Part shown: piece by piece, positions 53,063-62,433 of the stretch | How the letters are laid out: the number at the start of each line of letters is the position of its first letter | Numbering within the stretch: position 1 is the first letter of the stretch | From: CAZSLO01 sp964608025 | Lineage (GTDB): Bacteria; Chloroflexota; Dehalococcoidia; Lucifugimonadales; CAJWER01 | Reading direction: 5' to 3' | Assembly (NCBI GenBank): GCA_964608025.1 | Contig: CAZSLO010000006.1 | Location: 124,001 to 188,000 of the forward strand | Length of the DNA stretch: 64,000 nt | Program-made: the position numbers and the translations under genes | Notes under the pieces: generated by a model | What the model was told of the DNA's origin: nothing | Databases searched by the model: none | Seen by the model: only the letters and a program-made list of their open reading frames with translations

Positions 53063-54421
53063 ATGACACCTATTGAACCAGAAACCAATCATGGAAAGAC
53101 AATCCGGGAACTAGGCGACGGCCTGATCCTCAGACATGGCATGCCCAAAGACAAGGAACAACTCGCGGAATTTAACTCTTCTGTTAACAGCACCTCGTCA
53201 TATCCAGACAAGTCGATATACCACTGGACTTTAGACATGATGAGTGGAGATCTACCTAACATTGGGCCTTCTGACTTCACAATAGTCGAAGATCAGAATA
53301 CCGGACGTATCGTATCTACTCTCAACTTGATATCTCAAACATGGCAATACGCCGGTATAAAATTAGGAGCAGGTCGTATTGAACTAGTAGGCACCCATCC
53401 TGACTACAGGAGAAAAGGATTGGTCCGCGCCCAAATGGAGGTAGCACACCAATGGAGTGCCCAACGTGGCGAACACATTATGGGTATCACTGGAATACCT
53501 TGGTACTATAGGCAATTCGGGTACGAGATGGCCTTGGATCACCTAGGAGGACGGGCAGGATATCCTCTAAATGTGCCGACATTACCAGAAAATGTAAAAG
53601 AAGAATATTCGATCAGGCCTGCTAACTCCGAAGACATACCTTTCTTAACCAAAACTTACCAAGCCGCAACACAACGCTATCTTGTCTCATGTGTAAGAGA
53701 CGAATCCATATGGCACTATGAGCTCTACTCACGTAGCAAAAATTCCCCACATCGGTACGAAATCAGAGTCATCGAATCAACTAGACAACAACCGGTTGGA
53801 TTACTAGTACATTCAGAACCAACCCAAGACGGATCTATATCGATGCAGGTGTACGAGCTAGTTCGCGGCGAATCATGGTTAGCAGTAACCCCCGCAGTGA
53901 TTCGTTACCTCAAGGCTTACGTAGATGCAACCATTGACAGTCATATGACTTCATTTCAATTTGATCTCGGTAGATTACATCCCGCGTTTCAAGTGGCAAA
54001 AACGTGGCTCCCTTCAAAAAACTCCCCCTATTCGTGGTATATGCGTGTCCCGAATATACCCGACTTTATTTCTCATATCGGCCCAGTCTTAGAACATCGT
54101 CTTGAAGATTCGGTTGCAGCCGGATATACAGGTGACCTAAAACTTAACTTCGTAGGCAATGGACTCAAGCTAACCTTCATAGGCGGACGACTAGCGTCTT
54201 CAGAAAGCTGGAAGCCCACTCAACTTGATAGCCGACTTGGGGCTATAGAACGGGATGCTCTATTTCCATCACTAACCTTCTTACAGCTATTGTTTGGATT
54301 TAGGAATCTAGCCGAATTAGAATATGCCTATCCTGACCTAAGGATAAGTTCTGACAAGTCCCGGGAAATACTCAATGCTCTTTTCCCAAAGCAAGTATCC
54401 CGGGTTTGGGGAATTGAGTAG
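53063..54421 (+). CDS. GNAT-family N-acetyltransferase, Eis-like layout
   Basis: The protein of about 452 residues (from ATG 53063; GTG and TTG lie just upstream) has a GNAT core with the acetyl-CoA motif 'Thr-His-Pro-Asp-Tyr-Arg-Arg-Lys-Gly-Leu-Val' near residue 115. 'Tyr-Tyr-Arg-Gln-Phe-Gly-Tyr-Glu' near 150 is typical of Eis-like proteins, which have a second degenerate GNAT domain and a sterol-carrier-like C-terminal domain. The length fits that plan. Substrate is unknown. The next gene starts just 4 bases after its stop. Confidence 0.8.
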   Translation: MTPIEPETNHGKTIRELGDGLILRHGMPKDKEQLAEFNSSVNSTSSYPDKSIYHWTLDMMSGDLPNIGPSDFTIVEDQNTGRIVSTLNLISQTWQYAGIKLGAGRIELVGTHPDYRRKGLVRAQMEVAHQWSAQRGEHIMGITGIPWYYRQFGYEMALDHLGGRAGYPLNVPTLPENVKEEYSIRPANSEDIPFLTKTYQAATQRYLVSCVRDESIWHYELYSRSKNSPHRYEIRVIESTRQQPVGLLVHSEPTQDGSISMQVYELVRGESWLAVTPAVIRYLKAYVDATIDSHMTSFQFDLGRLHPAFQVAKTWLPSKNSPYSWYMRVPNIPDFISHIGPVLEHRLEDSVAAGYTGDLKLNFVGNGLKLTFIGGRLASSESWKPTQLDSRLGAIERDALFPSLTFLQLLFGFRNLAELEYAYPDLRISSDKSREILNALFPKQVSRVWGIE

Positions 54422-54425
54422 TGAG

Positions 54426-54950
54426 ATGTTCTGGATTCTCTATTTAACAATTCTGGGTGCGCTAACCATCATAGTACTTACTGTGTTAAGCAAACGGTTA
54501 CCACGTGACCACAATGTGACACGCATATCGTACTTCAATCGATCACCGGCAGAAATTTGGAGGACGATTTCCGACTTCTCATCGCAAGTAGAATGGCGCC
54601 GCGACCTCGAATCAGCAGAGCGCCTTCCCCCAAGGTCTGGCCGGGAATTATGGATAGAAACTGACAAGCGTGGCCAACGGTTGGTACTGGAAACAATTGA
54701 GACGATACCTCATCGTCGCCTAGTTCGAAGAGTCGCTGATAATAATCCGGAATTTAGTAAAACCTGGGCCATCGATATAAGAGAGGTTGGCGAAGTAACT
54801 GCATTTTCGATTACGGAATCAGGCCAGATCAACAATCCATTTTTCAGGTTCTTATCGAAATTCATAATCGGACAGAAAACGACTACTGATAGATACTTGA
54901 TTGCACTTGGCAACAAACTCGGTGTCGATGTGACAATAACTGATGGGTGA
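54426..54950 (+). CDS. SRPBCC/polyketide-cyclase-like protein with N-terminal membrane helix
   Basis: I start the protein at ATG 54426, four bases after the previous stop, giving 174 residues. One hydrophobic helix (about 1-22) is followed by a START/Bet v 1-like domain with 'Ile-Trp-Arg-Thr-Ile-Ser-Asp-Phe' and a C-terminal helix with 'Phe-Arg-Phe-Leu-Ser-Lys-Phe-Ile-Ile-Gly'. This is the pattern of SRPBCC proteins, which hold hydrophobic ligands in a cavity. No ligand can be named. It is probably co-transcribed with the GNAT gene. Confidence 0.75.
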   Translation: MFWILYLTILGALTIIVLTVLSKRLPRDHNVTRISYFNRSPAEIWRTISDFSSQVEWRRDLESAERLPPRSGRELWIETDKRGQRLVLETIETIPHRRLVRRVADNNPEFSKTWAIDIREVGEVTAFSITESGQINNPFFRFLSKFIIGQKTTTDRYLIALGNKLGVDVTITDG

Positions 54951-55067
54951 GTCAAATTATCCGTTCATCAAGCCAACAACATATGTCCTGAACTCAACAA
55001 TGTATAAATCTTACTCCTTACAATCATTTTTCCATTACAATTAGACTACATATAGGAGGCTAGGCTG

Positions 55068-56045
55068 ATGGGCGCACCTAACGGCCCGAAAAATTTAGTA
55101 GATTTCATGAAATCGGCTTGGGCCGAATCCGGAGATCTGGAGGGACTTGGCTCGGTTATCACGGCAATTGCCAACGGTGCAAAGAAAGTACATGAGCAAG
55201 TCCAAAGAGCAGCCATTGGCGGAGCTTTGGGAACTACTGGTGAAACCAATGTGCACGGTGAGATGGTACAACACCTTGACTCAGCAGGATCAGATATATT
55301 CGTGGAAATACTTCGGAAAAGTGGTAATATCGCCGCTATCGGTAGTGAAGAGATCGAAGGAGTCGAAGTAGTCGGTTCTGGAAAGACTAATCGGTATGTC
55401 GTTCAAATGGATCCAGTCGACGGATCGTCCAACATTGATGTCGCAGTCACGATTGGGTCAATATTTGGAATATGGCATCGAGATCCAGGAGAAGCAGTAA
55501 AAGAGTCTCTTCTACTAAAACCCGGCAATGAGCAAGTGGCAGCAGCTTATGTAGTATATGGATCAAGTACGATACTGGTTACAGCAACACCAAGTGATGT
55601 TAACGGCTTCACACTTGACTCAATCACAGGCGAATTTGTACTAACCCACCCTTCTATAGTAATTCCAGACAAATGCGAATATTACAGTACCAACGAAGGA
55701 AACTATAAAAAACTAGACTCGGCTACACAAAAAGCGATTTCGAGACTTCGCGAGAATCATTCGCTGAGATACGTTGGATCCCTAGTAGCAGACTTTCACC
55801 GCAACCTCCTCAAGGGGGGCATTTTCTTATATCCTGGCGAAGTAAATAGTCCAGAAGGCAAGCTACGCCTGATGTATGAGGCAAATCCACTAGGCTACAT
55901 TGCTGAACAGGCCGGGGGCGCAGCTTTTTCGTCCAAAGAACGAATCCTGGATATCCAACCAACTGCACGGCATCAGCGAATTCCGTTAATACTAGGCAAC
56001 AAGCAACAAGTCGAAGAGACGATCTCAACTATCAAACGCAACTGA
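55068..56045 (+). CDS. fbp: Fructose-1,6-bisphosphatase, class I
   Basis: The 325-residue enzyme hydrolyses fructose 1,6-bisphosphate to fructose 6-phosphate in gluconeogenesis. It shows 'Met-Asp-Pro-Val-Asp-Gly-Ser-Ser-Asn-Ile-Asp' (about 113-123), the metal and substrate motif, 'Gly-Ser-Glu-Glu' nearby, and 'Leu-Lys-Gly-Gly-Ile-Phe-Leu-Tyr-Pro-Gly' and 'Lys-Leu-Arg-Leu-Met-Tyr-Glu-Ala-Asn-Pro' late in the chain. An AGGAGG site precedes ATG 55068. Class I aldolase follows after 28 bases, so the two form one operon. Confidence 0.95.
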   Translation: MGAPNGPKNLVDFMKSAWAESGDLEGLGSVITAIANGAKKVHEQVQRAAIGGALGTTGETNVHGEMVQHLDSAGSDIFVEILRKSGNIAAIGSEEIEGVEVVGSGKTNRYVVQMDPVDGSSNIDVAVTIGSIFGIWHRDPGEAVKESLLLKPGNEQVAAAYVVYGSSTILVTATPSDVNGFTLDSITGEFVLTHPSIVIPDKCEYYSTNEGNYKKLDSATQKAISRLRENHSLRYVGSLVADFHRNLLKGGIFLYPGEVNSPEGKLRLMYEANPLGYIAEQAGGAAFSSKERILDIQPTARHQRIPLILGNKQQVEETISTIKRN

Positions 56046-56073
56046 CCCGTTAGCCAATACAAGGAGAATTAAT

Positions 56074-57111
56074 GTGGACATTCAAATACTCCAAGATACT
56101 GCTCAGGCCATGGTCGAGCCAGGTAAGGGAATACTAGCAGCCGATGAGAGTTCAGGCACTATCAAGAAAAGATTCGACAGCATAGGCGTCGAATCTACAG
56201 AGCAGAACCGGCGAGACTACCGGGAGATGCTCTTTCGAACGCAAGATGTGGGAAAGTATATTAGTGGAGTAATCCTATACGATGAGACATTACGGCAAGA
56301 CGGAGAAGATGGTACACCACTCGTAGAAGTCATTCGCACACAAGGTATGATCCCTGGAATCAAGGTAGATAAAAGTGGTCACCAGTTAGCTGGAGCAACG
56401 GGTGAACAAGTCACCGAAGGTCTAGATGGCCTACGAGAAAGACTGGAAGAATACGCCAAATTGGGCGCACGATTCACAAAATGGCGTGGCATCTATGCAA
56501 TTGGAGAAGGAATCCCAAGCCGGTACTGTTCGGAAGCCAATGCCCATGGCCTCGCACGATTCGCTGCACTAAGCCAAGAGGCTAATCTCGTCCCTATGGT
56601 AGAACCAGAGGTATTGATGGATGGAGATCATGACATAGATACCTGCTTTGAGATAACTGAGTCGGTATTAAGGGAAATGTATTACCAACTCGGCACCCAC
56701 AGGGTAGTCCTAGAAGGAACTATACTCAAAACGAACATGATCCTCTCGGGAAAGGAAGCAGCCAACCGAGCCAGACCAGAAGAAGTAGCAAAAAAAACAG
56801 TGGATTGCTTAAAACGTACCGTCCCTTCTTCCGTACCGGGTATAGCCTTCCTGTCTGGAGGCCAAGGAGATGAAGAGTCTACAGTGAATCTTGACGCCAT
56901 CAATCGGTACGCCAGAAATATTGGAGTTCCATGGGAATTGAGCTTTTCTTACGGCCGTGGCCTCCAGGCTGCACCACTTGGGGCATGGGCCGGAGATATG
57001 ACAAATAAGGAGGGTGTTCAGCAAGCATTCCACCACAGGGCATACGTGACTGCCGCCGCTCGACGAGGTGCCTACGAACCCACTATGGAGAATAAAGCGG
57101 CGACTATATAG
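56074..57111 (+). CDS. Fructose-bisphosphate aldolase, class I
   Basis: The 345-residue Schiff-base aldolase is of the eukaryote-like kind. It has 'Gly-Ile-Leu-Ala-Ala-Asp-Glu-Ser' (19-26), 'Lys-Trp-Arg-Gly' (136-139) and Lys219 in 'Glu-Gly-Thr-Ile-Leu-Lys-Thr-Asn-Met', the likely Schiff-base lysine. 'Phe-Leu-Ser-Gly-Gly-Gln' is also present. GTG 56074 is set by AAGGAG at 56061-56066, seven bases upstream; an ATG two bases earlier is in another frame. With fbp it gives a gluconeogenic step pair. Confidence 0.94.
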   Translation: MDIQILQDTAQAMVEPGKGILAADESSGTIKKRFDSIGVESTEQNRRDYREMLFRTQDVGKYISGVILYDETLRQDGEDGTPLVEVIRTQGMIPGIKVDKSGHQLAGATGEQVTEGLDGLRERLEEYAKLGARFTKWRGIYAIGEGIPSRYCSEANAHGLARFAALSQEANLVPMVEPEVLMDGDHDIDTCFEITESVLREMYYQLGTHRVVLEGTILKTNMILSGKEAANRARPEEVAKKTVDCLKRTVPSSVPGIAFLSGGQGDEESTVNLDAINRYARNIGVPWELSFSYGRGLQAAPLGAWAGDMTNKEGVQQAFHHRAYVTAAARRGAYEPTMENKAATI

Positions 57112-57126
57112 CCGCGAACACCGTAA

Positions 57127-58785
57127 TTGATACCAAGCAATAGCAAGCGCGAATGGGAAGAGCGCACACTCGATCCATTAAAACTACGCTTCAAAGAACG
57201 TCGCGAGTCTTTTGAATCCGATTCGGGACTAGAGATAGATACTGTCTACGGTCCGGAAGATAAAGACGACTCCGACCTGAATGCCGACATAGGCTACCCT
57301 GGAGAATATCCATTTACGCGTGGCGTACAGCCAAACGCATATCGTGGTCGTATATGGACAATGCGCCAGTACTCCGGACTAACCTCTCCTGCTGAATCCA
57401 ATCGCAGGTACAGATATCTGATGGACCAAGGCCAAACTGGCCTTAGTGTTGCATTTGATCTACCTACGCAAATGGGTTACGACTCTGATCATCCTTTGGC
57501 AGCTGGGGAAGTAGGCCGAGCTGGCGTGCCGATAAGTAGCCTCACAGATATGGAATCCTTGTTCAACGGCATACCACTGGACAAAGTAAGTACTTCTATG
57601 ACCATCAACGCAACAGCGTCGATCCTATTGGCCCTTTACATTGCCGTGGGAAAGAAGCAAGGTATCGATCCTACAAAGCTAAACGGTACGCTTCAAAACG
57701 ACATTCTCAAGGAATACATAGCCCGTGGAACCTATATTTACCCCCCTTCCCCATCTATGCGTCTCGTGACAGACGTTTTTCAATACTGTAGTAAAGAGAT
57801 CCCTCTATGGAACACGATTAGCATCAGTGGATACCACATGCGAGAAGCAGGTGCTACAGCTATACAAGAGCTAGCTTTTACTTTCAGTAACGCCATATCA
57901 TACGTACAATCAGCGGTAGATTCGGGTCTCGATATTGACGATTTTGCAGGTCGGATTTCGTTCTTCTTCGTTGCTCAAAGTAACCTTCTAGAAGAGATTG
58001 CTAAATTTCGAGCGGCACGTAGAATGTGGGCACGAATTATGCGAGAGCGTTTCGCCGCAAAGAAACCCAGATCATGGATGCTAAGATTCCACACCCAAAC
58101 GGCCGGAGTTTCTCTGACCGCCCAACAACCCGAAAATAACGTAGTTCGCACGACTGTGCAAGCCCTCGCAGCTGTTCTTGGAGGCACACAATCATTACAT
58201 GTTAACTCTAAAGATGAGGCCTTGGCATTACCTACGGAAGAAGCAGTTCAGCTATCACTTAGAACCCAGCAAATACTAGCCCACGAGAGTGGTGTTACAG
58301 AGACCGTAGACCCTCTTGCGGGTTCCTACTACGTGGAAAACCTCACCGATAGAATTGAAACAGCGGCCTTAGAATACATTTCCGAGATAGATCGGCTAGG
58401 CGGCGCGGTTTCAGCACTGGATCACGGTTACCAGATGAGCGAAATACACAACAGTGCCTTCGAGCTACAACAACGCATCGAAGAAGGTGATCGGGTAGTA
58501 GTTGGAGTTAACAAATTCCGTACCGATGACCCACCAATCGAAAAGCTTCAAGGTATCGATCCAAACGAGACCACACTACAAGTTGATGGAGTGAAGAAAT
58601 TACGTCACCAGAGGGACGGAGAAGTTACCCGATCTACCCTAGAAAGATTGGGGGATATCGCGCGCGGATCTGAAAATACTCTGCCCGCAATAATCGAGTG
58701 TGTCGAAGCGTACGCAACTGTTGGGGAAATCGCTGACGTATTCCGCAATGTATTTGGAGAGCAACGGGAGATGGGTGGAATCTAG
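57127..58785 (+). CDS. Methylmalonyl-CoA mutase large subunit (no B12-binding domain)
   Basis: The 552-residue protein is the catalytic TIM-barrel part of an acyl-CoA mutase, interconverting (R)-methylmalonyl-CoA and succinyl-CoA. Residues matching P. shermanii Tyr89 and Arg207 are Tyr82 (Arg-Gln-Tyr-Ser-Gly) and Arg200 (Ala-Arg-Gly-Thr-Tyr-Ile-Tyr-Pro-Pro), with the same 118-residue spacing. Isobutyryl-CoA mutase lacks both, so methylmalonyl-CoA is favoured. The C-terminal cobalamin domain (Asp-x-His-x-x-Gly) is absent, so a separate small subunit must exist elsewhere. It starts at TTG 57127, 15 bases after the aldolase, linking propionyl-CoA to gluconeogenesis. Confidence 0.93.
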   Translation: MIPSNSKREWEERTLDPLKLRFKERRESFESDSGLEIDTVYGPEDKDDSDLNADIGYPGEYPFTRGVQPNAYRGRIWTMRQYSGLTSPAESNRRYRYLMDQGQTGLSVAFDLPTQMGYDSDHPLAAGEVGRAGVPISSLTDMESLFNGIPLDKVSTSMTINATASILLALYIAVGKKQGIDPTKLNGTLQNDILKEYIARGTYIYPPSPSMRLVTDVFQYCSKEIPLWNTISISGYHMREAGATAIQELAFTFSNAISYVQSAVDSGLDIDDFAGRISFFFVAQSNLLEEIAKFRAARRMWARIMRERFAAKKPRSWMLRFHTQTAGVSLTAQQPENNVVRTTVQALAAVLGGTQSLHVNSKDEALALPTEEAVQLSLRTQQILAHESGVTETVDPLAGSYYVENLTDRIETAALEYISEIDRLGGAVSALDHGYQMSEIHNSAFELQQRIEEGDRVVVGVNKFRTDDPPIEKLQGIDPNETTLQVDGVKKLRHQRDGEVTRSTLERLGDIARGSENTLPAIIECVEAYATVGEIADVFRNVFGEQREMGGI

Positions 58786-59039
58786 CTATTTTCTATCTAT
58801 AATCAGCATTTCACCTAGAGATAATCCATTCCACCAGGGAGTCATGCCATCCCCATCAGCCGTGCCCAAAACCCAAAGATGTCCCTTCTTTAAACTCGGC
58901 TAACAATTCATACTTTCCTCAATCCTTAGAAAACATCCATGAAACTAGATAAGTCATCCAGTTTGACATTTCGTGTGACCTGACCATAAACTCGCGCCAT
59001 CCTTGAACGTTCCCACAAAGGAGTCCCCAGTTGGTTAAG

Positions 59040-60002
59040 ATGCAGCAACTCGAAAAACTCGACGGAGTTGGCAACGTACAAATGGTAGAGGCTGAAATAC
59101 CAGTACCCGGACCAGACGAAGTTCTACTCAAAGTTAGGCGAAGCTTGATCAGCCGAGGCTCGGAACTGTTCCGTAGATATGTTATGCCAGAGGCTCTGCC
59201 TCCAAGCATGATGGGTTATTCCGACTCAGGCGATGTGATCAATTTAGGGAGCAAGGTGAAAGAAGTTAAGCCAGGAGATAGATCCAACGTCGGAGGACCC
59301 CACGCCCAATACGTTGTAGGAAATCATGAACACATACCACCTTCCCTAGACTATGAATCAGCTACATTTATCGGCCTTGCGACCAGCGCAACAATGTGGG
59401 CTCGTTCCACACCAATTAATCCTGGCGATGTGGTTGTTGTATTAGGCCAAGGGATCGTCGGTAATCTCTATATGCAAGTGGTCCGTGAAAGAGATCCTGG
59501 AAAGGTAATCACGGTAGATGCAACAAAACTACGTTGCCAAATTTCAAAAGATAGCGGTGCAGATATCGTGATCAACGTATCTGAAACAGACTCGGTAAAG
59601 GCGGTCATGGATCTAACTAACGGAAAAGGCGCTGATGTCGTGGTGGAATGCGTCGGCGGCAACGCAGGACTCAAGTCATTTGAACAGGCCCAGCGGATGA
59701 TGAAGAAAGACGGCATCCTCCACCTCATATCAAAATACCAGGGGGCCAAGGAGGCTGGTGACGGCCTCCTTCCACTAGATTCTGGCATATTCATGGACAA
59801 GCTACTGATTGCCGGGGTACGAGTCGAAGGGGATCGATCTATTCACCGCACAGACGCAGCTAACATGTTAGTCAACGGTTTCATAAAGGTAGGTCCGATG
59901 GTCACTCACCGACTACCCTGGCAGGAAACTGCTGAAGCCTACCATATGTTATTCAACAAGCCCGATGAGGCCTTAGCAGTCATCCTAAACTGGGATTTAT
60001 GA
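59040..60002 (+). CDS. Medium-chain dehydrogenase/reductase (zinc-type alcohol dehydrogenase-like)
   Basis: From ATG 59040 (TTG 59031 is possible) the protein is about 320 residues. An N-terminal GroES-like part ends in 'Gly-Asp-Arg-Ser-Asn-Val-Gly-Gly-Pro-His-Ala'. The cofactor motif is 'Val-Leu-Gly-Gln-Gly-Ile-Val-Gly' near residue 136, and a 'Gly-Ala-Asp-Val-Val-Val-Glu-Cys-Val-Gly' block follows. The classical catalytic Cys and structural zinc cysteines are not evident, so it may be a zinc-independent member. It lies tail to tail with the Gfo/Idh array. Such proteins often accompany Gfo/Idh enzymes in polyol metabolism. Confidence 0.85.
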   Translation: MQQLEKLDGVGNVQMVEAEIPVPGPDEVLLKVRRSLISRGSELFRRYVMPEALPPSMMGYSDSGDVINLGSKVKEVKPGDRSNVGGPHAQYVVGNHEHIPPSLDYESATFIGLATSATMWARSTPINPGDVVVVLGQGIVGNLYMQVVRERDPGKVITVDATKLRCQISKDSGADIVINVSETDSVKAVMDLTNGKGADVVVECVGGNAGLKSFEQAQRMMKKDGILHLISKYQGAKEAGDGLLPLDSGIFMDKLLIAGVRVEGDRSIHRTDAANMLVNGFIKVGPMVTHRLPWQETAEAYHMLFNKPDEALAVILNWDL

Positions 60003-60046
60003 TCAACTGGCAATCGATAATCCCCCTATAAACCAGGCTATCTCTA

Positions 60047-61147
60047 CTAAGCCTTAAACCTGGGTTTCCTAGGATCACGATCCCGAAGAAGGTATATTTT
60101 ACTTTCTTTGAGAGGTATATCAACTCGAGCACCTCCACGCTGGTGAGACTCAATGCTAGCAAATATGAGTTCAGTACTAGCATGGGCAGACCTGACCCCA
60201 CCTACTGGAGACTGACCCGTATCGAGAGAATTAACCAGGTCCTCGACTAGTCGCAAGTTTGAACTGTATTTTTTGAAACTAGGGAATCTTCCTGAGACTA
60301 TGGTAGGAGTCCCTCTAAATCCCTCGGGACCTTCCTCACGAAGCCTGTAGAAACCACCTGGCCAAGCCGTAACAGTCCCTCTTTCGCAAGATGCTTCCCA
60401 TTCCATTTCATGGGGTGACAGCACCGCATATGCAGTTACATCATTCTCAAATTGAATCATCCCATGGGAGACCGGGTCGTCTGTAAGCCTGTTTCCCTGT
60501 ATCTCCCAGTCCGATCCAGACTTGGTCAAATTGCCTGACACTAGACTCATCTGTACCCAAGAAGCTTTCGCGTCCCCGTTTAAAAACAGCAGATTATCGT
60601 AATAATGGCTGGCACCGTTGAAAAGGCTAGAGCCGCTAAACACAACTGTTTTGAGAGCGCCTATGCGACCACTTTCAATCACTTCCCTCATCTTCACGAA
60701 ACCTGGTGACCACCGACGCTGAGTCCCAATGTTCAACACGGCATTATTGCGCTCACAGGCCTCCACAATCGCATCCGCCTCTGACATAGACGCACACAAG
60801 GCCTTCTCAGCATATATAGCCCTCGCACCATTCTCTACGGCATAAATTATGATCTCTGCCCTGTGTTCGGGTTGCGTTGCTACACTGACAATATCTGGTT
60901 TCTCTTCGTCGATTAATTTCTTGTAATCTGTATACTGGCCTGTCTTTGGTATATCAAACTGTTTACCTACTTCCTCCATCACTTCAGGTCGTATATCAGA
61001 GCATGCAATAAGATCTGTCCTGGGACATGCGTAATATGAAGCGGTATGGGCATAAGGCGGTATGTGGCCCGGTGCTCCTACTACTTCATTATCTATAAAA
61101 GCTCCCATCCTGCTACACCCAATTACTGCTGCCCTATATGTCTTCAT
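60047..61147 (-). CDS. Gfo/Idh/MocA-family oxidoreductase (array copy 1)
   Basis: The 366-residue protein starts with a Rossmann motif whose second glycine is replaced: Gly-Cys-Ser-Arg-Met-Gly (10-15). The lysine motif is 'Tyr-Ala-Glu-Lys-Ala-Leu'. Strong similarity to the next two genes is obvious from 'Tyr-Lys-Lys-Leu-Ile-Asp-Glu-Glu-Lys-Pro-Asp-Ile-Val-Ser-Val-Ala-Thr-Gln-Pro-Glu' and 'Asp-Ser-Gly/Glu-Ser-Gly' blocks. The C-terminal domain is the usual substrate-binding half. It probably oxidises a sugar or inositol-like compound with NAD(P). It is the last gene of a three-copy minus-strand array. Confidence 0.9.
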   Translation of the reverse strand: MKTYRAAVIGCSRMGAFIDNEVVGAPGHIPPYAHTASYYACPRTDLIACSDIRPEVMEEVGKQFDIPKTGQYTDYKKLIDEEKPDIVSVATQPEHRAEIIIYAVENGARAIYAEKALCASMSEADAIVEACERNNAVLNIGTQRRWSPGFVKMREVIESGRIGALKTVVFSGSSLFNGASHYYDNLLFLNGDAKASWVQMSLVSGNLTKSGSDWEIQGNRLTDDPVSHGMIQFENDVTAYAVLSPHEMEWEASCERGTVTAWPGGFYRLREEGPEGFRGTPTIVSGRFPSFKKYSSNLRLVEDLVNSLDTGQSPVGGVRSAHASTELIFASIESHQRGGARVDIPLKESKIYLLRDRDPRKPRFKA

Positions 61148-61252
61148 TCATCCCTCCAGTCCCACAATGATTTGATAAGGTCTAACGCTAAGATATCTCA
61201 ACTTATCTTCGATACTGATCAATTATTTATAGCAACACAAAAGGATCCCCCA

Positions 61253-62338
61253 TCATTTCTGACGAGCGAATTTTGGTTGTTTTGCTGATATACCACGCTC
61301 CAATCGGATGGTGCTGTCCTTCAGGGGCAAATTGATCCTAACACCACCTTTTATGTGTGATTCTATAACCGCGAATATCAGTTCAGTACTCGCTCCTGCT
61401 ATTCTTGCTCCACAGCGTGTAGGATTGCCGGTATCAAGAGCTTGCACAAGATCTTCAACAAGAACGAGAGTTGAGCTTTTCCACTCGTAGTCGGGAAACT
61501 TACCTAGTGCTAACTGTGCCCGTCCCCGGTGGTCCGCTTCTCCAGGTTCACGCAACTGAAATTCTCCACCATTCCCTAAAGCAGTTATGACACCGTCCTC
61601 GCAAACAGCTTCCCATTCTGCCTTACGTGATCCGCAATTTAACGCGTACCCAGTCACTCCGTTCTCAAATTTAATTATCCCTTCTCCGATTGGATCAAGG
61701 GATATTTTCCCATTGTTGATACCATCATCGGCGTCACGGAGAAGACCCTGAACCCATACGGCAGGATGGTCGCTGTTAAGTCTCATAATCAGATCAAACG
61801 AATGGCTCGCCCCATTGAAAAGAGAACTGGTGGAATAGATCGTTAGAGCTTTTAAAGCACCTAGCCTTCCACTATCGATAATTTCCTTCATGACATCAAA
61901 CCCCCGGTCCCATCTACGGTTGGTCCCAAGGTTGAAGAACACACCATTGTTTTCACACGCTGCCACCATGGCCTCAGCCTCGGGCATCGACGCAGCCATA
62001 GCTTTCTCGGCATAGATTGCTTTTGCACCATTATTAGCAACATACGTTACTATCTCGGAACGAGGCTCTGGCTGTGTGGCAACGCTGACGATGTCAGGCT
62101 TTACTTTCTCCATCATTTCTTTGTAGTCGGTGTACTGATGTTCTTTCGCGATTCCGAACCTATCCCCTACCTGCGCCATTACATCCTCTCGCAAATCGGA
62201 ACACGCTACTAACTCAGTACGGTCACAGACCTCATAACCTGCAGCGTGTGAATACGGATATCTGTCTGCAGAAACCTCGTTATCGATAAAAGCACCCATT
62301 CTGCTACACCCTATCAGGGCGGCTTTATATGTCTTCAT
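61253..62338 (-). CDS. Gfo/Idh/MocA-family oxidoreductase (array copy 2)
   Basis: The 361-residue protein is the middle copy of the array. It begins Met-Lys-Thr-Tyr-Lys-Ala-Ala-Leu-Ile-Gly-Cys-Ser-Arg-Met-Gly and has 'Tyr-Ala-Glu-Lys-Ala-Met-Ala-Ala-Ser-Met'. Like its neighbours it has Ser instead of the middle Gly of the dinucleotide motif. Compared with copy 1 it is five residues shorter, mainly after residue 20. It sits 105 bases upstream of copy 1. Its substrate is unknown, likely similar to its neighbours. Confidence 0.9.
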   Translation of the reverse strand: MKTYKAALIGCSRMGAFIDNEVSADRYPYSHAAGYEVCDRTELVACSDLREDVMAQVGDRFGIAKEHQYTDYKEMMEKVKPDIVSVATQPEPRSEIVTYVANNGAKAIYAEKAMAASMPEAEAMVAACENNGVFFNLGTNRRWDRGFDVMKEIIDSGRLGALKALTIYSTSSLFNGASHSFDLIMRLNSDHPAVWVQGLLRDADDGINNGKISLDPIGEGIIKFENGVTGYALNCGSRKAEWEAVCEDGVITALGNGGEFQLREPGEADHRGRAQLALGKFPDYEWKSSTLVLVEDLVQALDTGNPTRCGARIAGASTELIFAVIESHIKGGVRINLPLKDSTIRLERGISAKQPKFARQK

Positions 62339-62433
62339 GTGATCTCCTATACATATTTCTTAGATTCTTGGAGCAAATTACCAAACAAGAATATTTGCTA
62401 TTTTCAGCATTCGCATAACCATCCCGGTACTTG

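Noticed and set aside
58786..59030. Possible gene in the 245-base gap after the mutase
   Set aside because: Only short frames antisense to the next gene are present; nothing convincing is seen.
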